Assembly: GCF_009223885.1 (NCBI RefSeq)
Contig: NZ_CP045144.1
Span: 1,736,001-1,800,000, forward strand
Length of the DNA: 64,000 nt
Direction of reading: 5' to 3'
From: Ancylobacter sp. TS-1
Lineage (GTDB): Bacteria; Pseudomonadota; Alphaproteobacteria; Rhizobiales; Xanthobacteraceae
A model generated the notes under the pieces. It saw only the letters and a program-made list of their open reading frames with translations. It searched no databases and was not told where the DNA came from. Both the position numbers and the translations under genes were made by a program. Shown in pieces: positions 15,552-24,092 of the stretch. Position 1 is the stretch's first letter. Each line of letters starts with the position of its first letter.

Positions 15552-16439
15552 ATGTCAGGTTCCAATCCCGTCGACATCTTCGACGCCCGCGCGCTGGCCG
15601 CCCGGCGCCGCCGCGCGCTGGCGCTGGGGCCGGAGACCTTCCTGCTCGACCGCGTGGCCGAGGACCTCGCCGACCGGCTCGGTGCGGTGAAGCGCCGCTT
15701 CGAGACCGCCGCCGATCTCGGCACGCCGACGCCCGCCCTGCGCGAGGCGCTCGCCGGCGCGGACATGATCGGCCGGCTGTTCGCCTTCGGCCCGGCCGAG
15801 CGCGTCGACGTCGACGCGGTGATCGACCCGGAAGTGCTGCCCTTCGCGCCGGAATCGCTCGATCTCGTGGTCTCCGCGCTGGCGCTGCAGACCGTGAACG
15901 ACCTGCCCGGCGCGCTGGCGCAGATCCGCCGCGCGCTGCGCCCGGACGGGCTGCTGCTCGCCGCCTTCTTCGGTTCCGGCACGCTGATGGAGCTGCGCGA
16001 GGCCTTCGCCATCGCCGAGAGCGACACGCTGGGCGGCGTCTCGCCGCGCGTCGCCCCCTTCGCCGACCTGCGCGATCTCGGCGGCCTGCTCCAGCGCGCC
16101 GGCCTCGCCTTGCCCGTGACCGATGTCGACCGCGTGGTGGTGCGCTATGGCGACCCGCTCGCCCTGCTGCACGATCTGCGCCGCATGGGGGCGGCCAACC
16201 CGCTCGCCCACCGCCGCCGCGCGCCGCTGCTGCGCAAGACGCTGATGCGGCTGTTCGAGGTCTATGCCGAGCGCTTCGCCGATCCCGACGGGCGGCTGCG
16301 CGCCACCTTCGAGATCGCCTGGGTGTCCGGCTGGGCGCCGCATGAGAGCCAGCAGAAGCCGCTGCGCCCCGGCTCCGCCAAGACCCGGCTGGCCGACGCG
16401 CTGAAGGTGCCGGAGGGAAAGCTGCCGGGCGGGGACTAG
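15552..16439 (+). CDS. SAM-dependent methyltransferase (BioC/NDUFAF5-like)
   Basis: 295 residues of a class I methyltransferase fold. The N-terminal [20 protein letters not shown] and LLDRVAEDLADRLGAVKRRF are characteristic of the mitochondrial NDUFAF5/alphaproteobacterial family, which in mitochondria hydroxylates an arginine of complex I. Motif I is weak (DLGTP) and the SAM-binding post-motifs (SLDLVVSALALQTVNDLPGA, RRALRPDGLLLAAFFG) are clear. The substrate in bacteria is unknown. An eight-base AGGAGCACCGC leader precedes the ATG. It converges with the membrane-protein gene, and the two stop codons share bases (four-base overlap). Confidence 0.9.
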   Translation: MSGSNPVDIFDARALAARRRRALALGPETFLLDRVAEDLADRLGAVKRRFETAADLGTPTPALREALAGADMIGRLFAFGPAERVDVDAVIDPEVLPFAPESLDLVVSALALQTVNDLPGALAQIRRALRPDGLLLAAFFGSGTLMELREAFAIAESDTLGGVSPRVAPFADLRDLGGLLQRAGLALPVTDVDRVVVRYGDPLALLHDLRRMGAANPLAHRRRAPLLRKTLMRLFEVYAERFADPDGRLRATFEIAWVSGWAPHESQQKPLRPGSAKTRLADALKVPEGKLPGGD

Positions 16440-16924
16440 GCGTCGCGGCCCGCGCGCGACCGGCGCAGGACGAGGATCTGCGCCGTCAGCCCGATGACGA
16501 GCAGCGCGAGAAGGCTCGCCTGCGCGCCGAGCAGCGGTGGCGCGTTCAGCTCGGTGACGAAGGGGTGACCGTCCGGGACCCGGCGCAGCACCTCGGTGAC
16601 AGTCGGCAGCATCAGCAGGAACGCCGTCAGGCTGAGGCAGACCGTCTCGACATAGCGCGCCGCGCGCCCGAGAGCGCCGACCCGCCCGGCCGTGTAGCCC
16701 ACCGCGAGAAGCAGCAGCGTCACCGTGCCGATGACGTAGCCGGCCGGCTGGTGCGTGACCAGGAACACGGTACCGGCGCCGACCAGCATCGCCACGAGAT
16801 AGATCGTACCGGCCGTCGAGCGCGGCACGATCCGGCCGTAGCGGGCGAACATGTAGAGCATGGCGGGGATGGCCGGCAGGCTGCCGAGCGTGTGCACCCA
16901 GCCGAGGGGGGAGATGCCGAACAT
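16436..16924 (-). CDS. membrane protein under probable TetR control
   Basis: 162 residues with four or five hydrophobic segments: LGWVHTLGSLPAIPAMLYMF, TIYLVAMLVGAGTVFLVT, YVIGTVTLLLLAVGYTAG, YVETVCLSLTAFLLMLPTV and LLALLVIGLTAQILVLRRS. I do not recognise a named family; it looks like a small DUF-type inner-membrane protein. The start at ATG 16924 is the only one that leaves room for the operator palindrome at 16956-16973 upstream. The TetR gene lies directly upstream on the same strand and carries a near-identical palindrome in its own promoter region, so this gene is very likely its target. Confidence 0.85.
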   Translation of the reverse strand: MFGISPLGWVHTLGSLPAIPAMLYMFARYGRIVPRSTAGTIYLVAMLVGAGTVFLVTHQPAGYVIGTVTLLLLAVGYTAGRVGALGRAARYVETVCLSLTAFLLMLPTVTEVLRRVPDGHPFVTELNAPPLLGAQASLLALLVIGLTAQILVLRRSRAGRDA

Positions 16925-16955
16925 GGGTCTGTCCTTTGCGAGACGGAAGCGAAAA

Positions 16956-16973
16956 CTACCTACTGATTGGTAG
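16956..16973. promoter_or_regulatory. probable TetR operator upstream of membrane protein gene
   Basis: CTACCTACTGATTGGTAG is an 18-base palindrome with CTACC/GGTAG arms, 32 bases upstream of the membrane-protein ATG. It differs at only two positions from the palindrome in front of the TetR gene. The pair strongly suggests one repressor acting at both places. Confidence 0.75.
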
Positions 16974-17009
16974 GCTGCGAGGGTAAAAGACGGCGTTCCG
17001 GCGGAGTCC

Positions 17010-17588
17010 TCAGCCGGCGAGACGGTGCAGTACGGGGCGGGTGATGGCGCCGAACATGCCGGCATCGCCATAGGCGCGGGCCGACAGCATGGCGCCATGC
17101 ACGGTGGCCATGAACATCTCGGCCTCGACGGCGGCCGTATCGGCCAGACGGAGGCTCCCCTCGGCGGCGCCGCGCTCCATCGCCGAGGCGAGCCAGGCCG
17201 CCAGCGTGCGGAAATGCGCCCTCACCTCGATCGCGACAGGATCGGGCAGGACGGGAAGCTCGCTGGCGAGCAGCGCGCAGACGCAGATCGGCGCGCGCGC
17301 ATCCGCAATGCACGCCTCCCAGTAGCCGAGATAGGCGCGCAGCCGCGCGGCCGGATCGGCGACCTGCCGGTCGAGCGCGGCGAGGCCGGCCTCGGCGTCG
17401 CGCCGATAACGGGCGACGAGCGCGCGCACCAGATCGGCCTTGCCGGGAAAGTGGTGGTGGATGCTCGCCTTGCGGATGCCGACCACCTCGGCGATGTCGG
17501 CATAGCTGAAGCCGTTATAGCCGCCCGCCATGATCAGCGACTGGGCGCAGGCGAGGATGGCGTCGGAGGTGGTGGGGGCGCTGGGCAT
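17010..17588 (-). CDS. TetR/AcrR family transcriptional repressor
   Basis: 192 residues. The N-terminal helix-turn-helix is clear (YNGFSYADIAEVVGIRKASI, followed by HHHFPGKADLVRALVARY), and the C-terminal half is a helical ligand-binding and dimerisation domain with cysteines in APICVCALLASELP. The ligand is unknown. The gene starts at ATG 17588, seven bases from a perfect palindrome (17595-17616), and lies just upstream of a membrane-protein gene that has a matching palindrome. Autorepression plus control of the membrane protein is the natural reading. The operators are seen directly; the regulation is inferred. Confidence 0.95.
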   Translation of the reverse strand: MPSAPTTSDAILACAQSLIMAGGYNGFSYADIAEVVGIRKASIHHHFPGKADLVRALVARYRRDAEAGLAALDRQVADPAARLRAYLGYWEACIADARAPICVCALLASELPVLPDPVAIEVRAHFRTLAAWLASAMERGAAEGSLRLADTAAVEAEMFMATVHGAMLSARAYGDAGMFGAITRPVLHRLAG

Positions 17589-17594
17589 TGTTTT

Positions 17595-17616
17595 GTCTAC
17601 CTTCTGATAGGTAGAC
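17595..17616. promoter_or_regulatory. probable TetR autoregulatory operator
   Basis: GTCTACCT-TCTGAT-AGGTAGAC is a 22-base palindrome with perfect 8-base arms, seven bases upstream of the TetR start codon. Its inner 18 bases match the site at 16956-16973 in 16 of 18 positions. Confidence 0.8.
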
Positions 17617-17679
17617 GATCAAGACCGTGGCCGTTCACGAAAGCGAGCGCCGTTCGCCGGCGCCTTGATCCGGCGCGGC

Positions 17680-18090
17680 CTACCGTCCCGGCCCGAGCAG
17701 GTCCAGCAGCACCGGGATGAGCGGTTCGTCGGCGGGGGGCATCGGGTAGTCGCGCAGCCGGCCCGGCTTCACCCAGGCGAGGCGCTGGCCCTCGCGGCCG
17801 GTCGGCGTGCCCTCCCAGCGCCGGCATATCCACAGCGGCATGAGAAGCTGGAAGGTCTCGTAGGTGTGGCTGGCGAAGGCGAGAGGGGCGAGGCACGGCT
17901 CCTTCACCTCGATGCCGAGTTCTTCCGCCAGTTCGCGGATCAGGCAGTCCTCCGGGCGCTCGCCCGGCTCGACCTTGCCGCCGGGAAACTCCCACAGCCC
18001 GGCCAGCGACTTGCCCTCCGGCCGCTCGGTCAGCAGCACGCGCCCGTCGGCATCGACGAGGGCGGCGGCGGCGACGAGGACGAGCTTCAT
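17680..18090 (-). CDS. mutT: Nudix hydrolase, MutT-type 8-oxo-dGTP diphosphatase
   Basis: 136 residues. The Nudix box is complete at residues 38-60: GKVEPGERPEDCLIRELAEE then LGI. The N-terminal VLVAAAALVDADGRVLLTER and the C-terminal DEPLIPVLLDLLG fit MutT, which removes 8-oxo-dGTP from the nucleotide pool. Other (deoxy)nucleoside triphosphate substrates are possible. GAGGGAA lies before the ATG at 18090; an upstream in-frame ATG falls in a repeat. In alphaproteobacteria mutT commonly follows argJ on the same strand, as here. Confidence 0.93.
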   Translation of the reverse strand: MKLVLVAAAALVDADGRVLLTERPEGKSLAGLWEFPGGKVEPGERPEDCLIRELAEELGIEVKEPCLAPLAFASHTYETFQLLMPLWICRRWEGTPTGREGQRLAWVKPGRLRDYPMPPADEPLIPVLLDLLGPGR

Positions 18091-18111
18091 GGGCGTTCCC
18101 TCACATTCGGT

Positions 18112-18192
18112 CGTCATGGCCGGGCTTGTCCCGGCCATCCACGTCTTGGCCGATGACGTCGTGGATCCCCGCGCCGAGCCCGGGGATGACGG
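18112..18192. repeat. interspersed repeat, GTCATGGCCGGG type
   Basis: GTCATGGCCGGGCTTGTCCC, with CCACGTC/GACGTCGTGG and GAGCCCGGGGATGACGG arms, forms a long imperfect hairpin between argJ and mutT. It is a distinct family from the GTCATCCCGG elements. One copy is visible. Confidence 0.65.
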
Positions 18193-18195
18193 CGT

Positions 18196-19434
18196 TCAGG
18201 ACCGATAGTCGCCGTTGATGGCGACATATTCCTTGGTGAGGTCGCAGGTCAGCACCCGGTCGGTGCCGCGCCCGAGCCCGATATCGACGGTGATGTCGAT
18301 CACATCGTTCTTCATATAGGCGGAGGTCTCGGCCTCGTTATAGGCGGGGTCGCGCGCGCCCTCATGCGCGACGCGGATCGGGCCGAAGGAGATGGTCAGC
18401 CGGTCGCGCTCGGCCGGCTCGCCGGCCTTGCCGACCGCCATCACCACGCGACCCCAATTGGCGTCCTCGCCGGCCACCGCCGTCTTCACCAGCGGCGAAT
18501 TGGCGATCGACAGGGCGATGCGCCGGGCCGACTTCTTCGAGACCGCGCCGGTGACGTTCACCCGCACCAGCTTGCGCGCGCCCTCGCCGTCGCGGGCGAC
18601 CTGCTCGGCGAGATCCGCCAGCACGCCGGTCAGCGCGCGGCGGAAGCGGGCGAGGCGCGGGTCCTTGGCGTCGGCGATGCGCGGCGCGCCGGAGGCGCCG
18701 GTGGCGAACAGCAGCAGCGTGTCGGAGGTCGAGGTGTCGCCGTCGATGGTGACGGCGTTGAACGAGTCGGTCACGCCCTTGGAGAGCAGCGCCTGCAGCG
18801 CCGGCGCCTCGATGGCGGCGTCGGTGAACACGAAGGAGAGCATGGTCGCCATGTCGGGCGCGATCATGCCGGCGCCCTTGGCGATGCCGGCGATGGTCAC
18901 GTCCCGGCCGTCGATCTTCACTTTGGCGGTGGCGAGCTTGGGGAAGGTGTCGGTGGTCATGATCGCCCGCGCCGGGTCGATCCAGGGCAGCGGGGCTAGG
19001 CGCGTCGCGGTCGCGTCCAGCACGCCCTCATATTTGGTAGCGTCGAGCGGCTCGCCGATCACGCCGGTGGAGGCGAGGTACACCTCGTCCTCGCGGCAGC
19101 CCAGCGCCTTCGCCGCGATCTTGGCGGTCAGCGCGGTCGCCTCGCGGCCCTTGGCGCCGGTGAAAGCGTTGGCATTGCCCGAATTCACCACGAGGCCGCG
19201 CGCCAGCCCGCGCGGCAGGATCGCCCGGCACCACTCGACCGGCGCCGAGGGGCACTTCGACTTGGTGAAGACGCCCGCCGCCGTGGTGCCGGCGTCGAGC
19301 GCCAGCAGCAGCACGTCGGTGCGGCCCTTATAGCGGATGCCCGCCTCGGCGGTGGCGAAGCGCACGCCGGCGACAGGGCCGACATCCGGCACGGTCTTGG
19401 GCGCGAGGGGGGAGACGGGAGCGTCGTGGGCCAT
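18196..19434 (-). CDS. argJ: bifunctional glutamate N-acetyltransferase / amino-acid N-acetyltransferase
   Basis: ArgJ transfers acetyl from N-acetylornithine to glutamate in the cyclic arginine pathway, and bifunctional forms also use acetyl-CoA. 412 residues, of usual length. The self-cleavage site is intact: [16 protein letters not shown], with the nucleophilic Thr around residue 196. The C-terminal beta chain carries [15 protein letters not shown] and ends [15 protein letters not shown]. The start at ATG 19434 fits the family. In the minus-strand order ppi-argJ-mutT, a terminator lies between the parvulin gene and argJ, so argJ probably has its own promoter in 19435-19525. Confidence 0.97.
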   Translation of the reverse strand: MAHDAPVSPLAPKTVPDVGPVAGVRFATAEAGIRYKGRTDVLLLALDAGTTAAGVFTKSKCPSAPVEWCRAILPRGLARGLVVNSGNANAFTGAKGREATALTAKIAAKALGCREDEVYLASTGVIGEPLDATKYEGVLDATATRLAPLPWIDPARAIMTTDTFPKLATAKVKIDGRDVTIAGIAKGAGMIAPDMATMLSFVFTDAAIEAPALQALLSKGVTDSFNAVTIDGDTSTSDTLLLFATGASGAPRIADAKDPRLARFRRALTGVLADLAEQVARDGEGARKLVRVNVTGAVSKKSARRIALSIANSPLVKTAVAGEDANWGRVVMAVGKAGEPAERDRLTISFGPIRVAHEGARDPAYNEAETSAYMKNDVIDITVDIGLGRGTDRVLTCDLTKEYVAINGDYRS

Positions 19435-19525
19435 GGCGGGGACTCTGCGGCAGGAAGGGGCCGAACGGATGTGCCCGAGATGCGCAACATCCGCAAGACG
19501 GCCGGAGGATAAGGCGGCCCGCATG

Positions 19526-19556
19526 AAAAAGGCCCCGGCGCATGCGCTCCGGGGCC
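19526..19556 (-). terminator. rho-independent terminator of the parvulin gene
   Basis: On the minus strand GGCCCCGG (19556-19549) pairs with CCGGGGCC (19538-19531) around an 8-base palindromic loop region, followed by TTTTT (19530-19526). It lies about 70 bases downstream of the parvulin stop codon and before argJ. Confidence 0.85.
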
Positions 19557-19597
19557 TCGGTCGGTTATCGGGCAGGCGGCCGCGTCACCGCGCGGGC

Positions 19598-19639
19598 ATC
19601 ACTGCGCGGCTATCACTGCGCGGCTATCACTGCGCCGGC
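19598..19639. repeat. short tandem repeat at the parvulin 3' end
   Basis: The 14-base unit ATCACTGCGCGGCT occurs twice in tandem (19598-19611, 19612-19625), followed by a near copy (ATCACTGCGCCGGCT) that covers the stop and last codons of the parvulin gene. It looks like a local duplication of the gene end. Confidence 0.8.
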
Positions 19640-20625
19640 TTGGGCGCCTCGGCCGGCTGGGTGGTCAGGTCGCTCGGCTTCGGCGCGGCGGCGGTCTTCT
19701 CCACCTTGGCGGCGTCGCGGAACTTCTGCACCGCGTCGGCCTGCGCCTTCTGGGCGAGGAACTGCTCGATCTGCGGCTTCACCTCGTCGAAGGTCGGCAC
19801 CGGCTTCTCGCGCTTCTCCTCGATCTTGATAACGTGCCAGCCAAACTGGGTCTTCACCGGCTGGGAGACCTCGCCGGCCTTCAGCGCGAAGGCGGCGTCG
19901 GCGAATTCCGGCACCATCTGCTCCTTGGTGAAGAAGCCGAGGTCGCCGCCGTCCTTCTTGCCCGAGGGGTCCTCGGTCAGCTCGCCGGCCAGCTTGGCGA
20001 AGTCCTCGCCCTTCTTCAGCCGGGCCACGACGTCCTTGGCCTTCTTCTCGGCCGCGTCGGAGGACGCCTTGTCGTTGGGCTCGGCGCGGAACAGGATGTG
20101 GCGGGCGTGCACTTCCTCTTCCGGCTTCTGCTGGCCCACCGCTTCCTGGTAGGTCTTCTTCAGCGCCTCGTCGGTCAGCGCGGCCTTGGTCGCCTGCTCC
20201 AGCGCGGCCTGCATCAGCACGCGGCGGCGGATGAAGTCCAGCTCGCGCTTGAATTCGGGGGTCTGGTCGAGCTTGGCGGCCTCGGCGGCCTGCGCCACGG
20301 CGGTCAGGTCGATCAGGAAGCCGAGCACATATTCGTCGCGCGCCGGGCCCTGAAGCTGCGGCGGCAGGTTGGGACCCAGCTCCTCGGCGGCGGCGGCGAC
20401 ATCGCTGGCGCGGATCGGCGCGCCGTTGACGGTGGCGAGCACCGGATCGTCACCCTGCGCGGCGGGAGCGGCGGGAGCGGTCTGCGCCAGCGCCGGCAGG
20501 GCCGGAACGAGGGCCGTGCCAATAAGGGCGGCGAGAATTCCGGCGCGCAGCAGGCTGGCGCGGGCCCGGCCGGCGGCGGGGCGAGCGGACGCCTTGGTCG
20601 CGGCGTGCGGGCGATGACGGGTCAT
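19627..20625 (-). CDS. periplasmic parvulin-type peptidyl-prolyl cis-trans isomerase
   Basis: 332 residues. A long signal peptide (hydrophobic LLRAGILAALIGTALVPAL, cleavage near ALAQ at residue 48), an N-terminal SurA/PrsA-like helical chaperone part, and a parvulin domain at about residues 170-270: EEEVHARHILFRAEP, DPSGKKDGGDLGFFTKEQMV, PVKTQFGWHVIKIEEKRE. It helps fold exported proteins. The end is Ala/Pro/Lys-rich. It is divergent from secA, which is the common order in alphaproteobacteria, and shares with it a 439-base intergenic region. A terminator follows at 19526-19556. Confidence 0.93.
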   Translation of the reverse strand: MTRHRPHAATKASARPAAGRARASLLRAGILAALIGTALVPALPALAQTAPAAPAAQGDDPVLATVNGAPIRASDVAAAAEELGPNLPPQLQGPARDEYVLGFLIDLTAVAQAAEAAKLDQTPEFKRELDFIRRRVLMQAALEQATKAALTDEALKKTYQEAVGQQKPEEEVHARHILFRAEPNDKASSDAAEKKAKDVVARLKKGEDFAKLAGELTEDPSGKKDGGDLGFFTKEQMVPEFADAAFALKAGEVSQPVKTQFGWHVIKIEEKREKPVPTFDEVKPQIEQFLAQKAQADAVQKFRDAAKVEKTAAAPKPSDLTTQPAEAPKPAQ

Positions 20626-20815
20626 GGAGCGTTCCTTGGGTTGCGGTTGTCCGCTATGGGCGGCGAAAGCTGGCCCAGTCGGGTCCAGGTTGCAAGCGTG
20701 GAGGATTGCCTACCCCGCAATATTCGCGGTGGGGCGTCGGGAACAGGCGTCGGCATTGGGCCCCGGCGGCCGGAGCGGACCTTGCGCGAGGGCCGAACTG
20801 TCGTCCGGCCTGCGA

Positions 20816-20844
20816 TTGACAACCCCCAAACCCGTTCATAAGTG
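20816..20844 (+). promoter_or_regulatory. candidate sigma70 promoter of secA, within the secA/parvulin intergenic region
   Basis: TTGACA at 20816-20821 is a perfect -35, followed after 17 bases by TAAGTG at 20839-20844 as a weak -10. Transcription would start near 20851, leaving a leader of about 215 bases before the secA ATG. The gap 20626-21064 holds no gene I can support. Its leader contains a stop-interrupted reading frame but no recognisable secM-like or riboswitch structure. Confidence 0.4.
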
Positions 20845-21064
20845 TGGCACGCGGTGCGAGACCTCCCCGGTACTCGCATTTATGTGACGCAAGAACCCGC
20901 AATCCGTTCGCGGCGGCCCGGCCCGGCAGACCCATTTCGGCCGCAAATGGCGTCTCGATGAGCCTTCCGCCCGTGCGATCGCGCCGGACCTTGCACACGA
21001 GGATGCGGCGGCCCGTCACCGCCCGTCCGACACCTGCACCTGGCGGACACGGATTGGAAGTCTC

Positions 21065-23860
21065 ATGCTCGGCGCTCTCGCGCGAAAGCTCTTCGGATCG
21101 GCCAACGACCGCCGCGTGCGCGGCTACCAGCCCAAGGTCGTGGCCATCAACGCGCTCGAACCGGAACTGGTGAAGCTCACCGACGACGAGCTGCGCGCGC
21201 GCACCGTCGCGTTCAGGGAGCAGCTCGCCAACGGCGCCACCCTCGACGAGTTGCTGGTGCCCGCCTTCGCCACCGTGCGCGAGGCGGCGCGGCGGGCGCT
21301 CGGCCAGCGCCATTTCGACGTCCAGCTCATCGGCGGCATGGTGCTGCACGAGCGCGGCATCGCCGAGATGCGCACCGGCGAAGGCAAGACGCTGGTCGCC
21401 ACCGCGCCGGTCTATCTCAACGCGCTGACCGGCAAGGGCGTGCACGTCGTCACCGTCAACGACTACCTCGCCAAGCGCGACGCCGAATGGATGGGCCGGG
21501 TCTACCGCTTCCTCGGCCTCACCGTCGGCATCATCCATCACGGGCTCGACGACAATGAGCGCCGCGAGGCCTATGCCTGCGACGTCACCTACGCCACCAA
21601 CAACGAGCTCGGCTTCGACTATCTGCGCGACAACATGAAGTACGAGCTGAACCAGATGGTCCAGCGCCCGCACTTCTTCGCCGTGGTCGACGAGGTGGAC
21701 TCGATCCTGGTCGACGAGGCGCGTACCCCGCTCATCATCTCCGGCCCGCTCGACGACCGCTCGGAATTCTACAACACCATCGACGCCTACATTCCGAAGC
21801 TGTCGAAGGAGGATTACGACGTCGACGAGAAGCAGCGTTCCGTCGCCATGACCGAAGCCGGCATGGAGAAGATGGAGACGCTGCTGCGCGACGCCGGGCT
21901 GCTCAAGGGCGACAGCCTGTACGACATCGAGAACGTCTCGGTGGTCCACCATGTCAATCAGGCGCTGCGCGCCCACACGCTGTTCCAGCGCGACAAGGAC
22001 TACATCGTGCGCAATGGCGAGGTCGTCATCATCGACGAGTTCACCGGCCGCATGATGCCGGGCCGGCGCTACTCCGAGGGTCTCCACCAGGCGCTCGAGG
22101 CCAAGGAGCGCGTGCAGGTCCAGCCCGAGAACCAGACGCTGGCCTCGATCACCTTCCAGAATTATTTCCGCATGTACGAGAAGCTGGCCGGCATGACCGG
22201 CACGGCGAACACGGAAGCCGCCGAATTCCAGGACATCTACAACCTCGAAGTGATCGAGATCCCGACGAACCTTCCCGTTCAGCGCGTGGACGACGACGAC
22301 GAGGTCTACCGGACCGCCACCGAGAAATACAACGCCATCATCGAACTGATCGACGACTGCAAGAAGCGCGGCCAGCCCGTGCTGGTCGGCACCACCTCGA
22401 TCGAGAAGTCGGAACTGCTGGCCGAACTGCTCAAGAAGCGCGGCTTCAAGCAGAAGGACTTCTCCGACCCGGACGCCTTCCGCGGCCTCTACGACGGCGA
22501 CCAGGGCAAGGCGGACGACCGCGTGTTCGCGGTGCTCAACGCCCGCCACCACGAGCAGGAATCCTACATCGTCGCGCAGGCCGGCGTTCCCGGCGCCATC
22601 ACCATCGCCACCAACATGGCCGGCCGCGGCACCGACATCCAGCTCGGCGGCAATGCCGACATGCGCATCTCGCACGAGCTCGACGGCCTGCCGGAAGGCG
22701 AGCAGCGCGCGGCGGCCGAGAAGCGCATCCGCGACGAGGTCGTGGTGCTCAAGGCGAAGGCGCTGGAGGCGGGCGGCCTCTACGTGATCGGCACCGAGCG
22801 CCATGAGAGCCGGCGCATCGACAACCAGCTGCGCGGCCGCTCGGGCCGCCAGGGCGACCCCGGCCACTCGCATTTCTTCCTGTCGCTGGAAGACGACCTG
22901 ATGCGCATCTTCGGGTCGGACCGGCTCGACGGCATGCTGCAGAAGCTCGGCCTCAAGGAGGGCGAGGCGATCGTCCATCCCTGGATCAACCGCGCGCTGG
23001 AGAAGGCGCAGCAGAAGGTCGAGGCGCGCAACTACGACATCCGCAAGAACCTGCTGAAATACGACGACGTGATGAACGACCAGCGCAAGGTGGTGTTCGA
23101 GCAGCGCGTCGAGTTGATGCAGGACGAGGACGTCGCCGACACCGTCGTCGAGATGCGCCATGGCGTCATCGAGGACATCGTCGCCAAGCACGTGCCGCCC
23201 AATGCCTATCCCGAGCAGTGGGACACGGACGGGCTCGCCGAGGAACTGCGCCGCGCCATCGGCCTCGACCTTCCGGTCAAGGAATGGGCGGCCGAGGAAG
23301 GCATCGCCGACGAGGAGATGCGCGAGCGCATCCAGGGGCGCGCCGACGAGGCGATGGCGTCCAAGGTGGCCAAATACGGCCCCGACATCATGCGCTATGT
23401 CGAGAAGTCGATCCTGCTGCAGACGCTGGACCATCTCTGGCGCGAGCATCTGGTGACGCTCGATCATCTGCGTCAGGTCATCGGCCTGCGCGGCTATGCC
23501 CAGCGCGACCCGCTGAACGAGTACAAGTCGGAAGCCTTCCAGCTCTTCGAGGCGATGCTGTCGAACCTGCGCGAGGCGGTCACGGCGCAGCTCATGCGGG
23601 TCGAGGTGATGACGGCGCCGCCGCCCGAGCCGGAGCCGATCTTCGCCGCGCACCACATCGACGCCGCCACCGGCGAGGACGAGTTCGCGCTCGCCGATGC
23701 CGAGATCGCCGCCGAGGCGACGCTCGCCCCGAACGAGGACGCCGGCGCCCCGCGCCGCGACCCCAACGATCCCTCCAGCTGGGGCCGGGTCGGGCGCAAC
23801 GAGGCCTGCCCCTGCGGCTCGGGCCTCAAATACAAGCACTGCCACGGCCGCTTCGTCTGA
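21065..23860 (+). CDS. secA: preprotein translocase subunit SecA
   Basis: SecA is the ATPase motor that drives unfolded preproteins through SecYEG. 931 residues. Walker A MRTGEGKT lies near residues 101-108, the DEAD-type box [20 protein letters not shown] is complete, and further helicase motifs ([46 protein letters not shown]) follow. The preprotein cross-linking and helical wing domains are present. The C-terminal zinc-binding tail has [14 protein letters not shown], used for SecB and ribosome contact. GGAAG precedes the ATG. It is divergent from the periplasmic parvulin gene, which acts on SecA substrates. Confidence 0.98.
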   Translation: MLGALARKLFGSANDRRVRGYQPKVVAINALEPELVKLTDDELRARTVAFREQLANGATLDELLVPAFATVREAARRALGQRHFDVQLIGGMVLHERGIAEMRTGEGKTLVATAPVYLNALTGKGVHVVTVNDYLAKRDAEWMGRVYRFLGLTVGIIHHGLDDNERREAYACDVTYATNNELGFDYLRDNMKYELNQMVQRPHFFAVVDEVDSILVDEARTPLIISGPLDDRSEFYNTIDAYIPKLSKEDYDVDEKQRSVAMTEAGMEKMETLLRDAGLLKGDSLYDIENVSVVHHVNQALRAHTLFQRDKDYIVRNGEVVIIDEFTGRMMPGRRYSEGLHQALEAKERVQVQPENQTLASITFQNYFRMYEKLAGMTGTANTEAAEFQDIYNLEVIEIPTNLPVQRVDDDDEVYRTATEKYNAIIELIDDCKKRGQPVLVGTTSIEKSELLAELLKKRGFKQKDFSDPDAFRGLYDGDQGKADDRVFAVLNARHHEQESYIVAQAGVPGAITIATNMAGRGTDIQLGGNADMRISHELDGLPEGEQRAAAEKRIRDEVVVLKAKALEAGGLYVIGTERHESRRIDNQLRGRSGRQGDPGHSHFFLSLEDDLMRIFGSDRLDGMLQKLGLKEGEAIVHPWINRALEKAQQKVEARNYDIRKNLLKYDDVMNDQRKVVFEQRVELMQDEDVADTVVEMRHGVIEDIVAKHVPPNAYPEQWDTDGLAEELRRAIGLDLPVKEWAAEEGIADEEMRERIQGRADEAMASKVAKYGPDIMRYVEKSILLQTLDHLWREHLVTLDHLRQVIGLRGYAQRDPLNEYKSEAFQLFEAMLSNLREAVTAQLMRVEVMTAPPPEPEPIFAAHHIDAATGEDEFALADAEIAAEATLAPNEDAGAPRRDPNDPSSWGRVGRNEACPCGSGLKYKHCHGRFV

Positions 23861-23926
23861 GCGGCCGGCGCGGGCCCGCCCCGCGCCGGAGCCGCCCGGC
23901 AGTTTCCGGCACCGCCGAATGACCGC

Positions 23927-23954
23927 ACGCCCTTTCCCGCCCGGGAGAGGGCGT
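23927..23954. terminator. strong hairpin downstream of secA, no T-run
   Basis: ACGCCCTTTCCC pairs with GGGAGAGGGCGT around GCCC (23927-23954), about 70 bases after the secA stop. There is no U-tract, so it may be a 3' end stabiliser or a rho-dependent end rather than an intrinsic terminator. The rest of 23861-24092, between convergent secA and the transpeptidase gene, shows nothing else. Confidence 0.4.
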
Positions 23955-24092
23955 TCGCTTAGGGGCGTTCGCGTATGGGGAGCGGATGGAAGACGGGGCG
24001 TCGCGCAGCCGGAAGCACCGGCGCCGGGCGCGCATGGCCGATCGCGTCGCGCGATCCCGCGACGGTCTACCCGTAGTGCGGGTCTGCCGGAT

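Noticed and set aside
19598..19639. CRISPR-like repeat array
   Set aside because: The repeats are 14 bases in direct contact, without spacers; no cas genes are present.
20844..21173. An open frame in the secA leader as a secM-like arrest peptide
   Set aside because: It runs into secA in another frame, lacks a signal peptide and has no arrest-like motif.
20654..23845. A 1063-codon open frame antisense to secA
   Set aside because: It is an antisense shadow in GC-rich DNA: its composition is low-complexity (runs of His, Val, Leu, Asp, Arg), it has no family motif, and SecA on the other strand is unmistakable.
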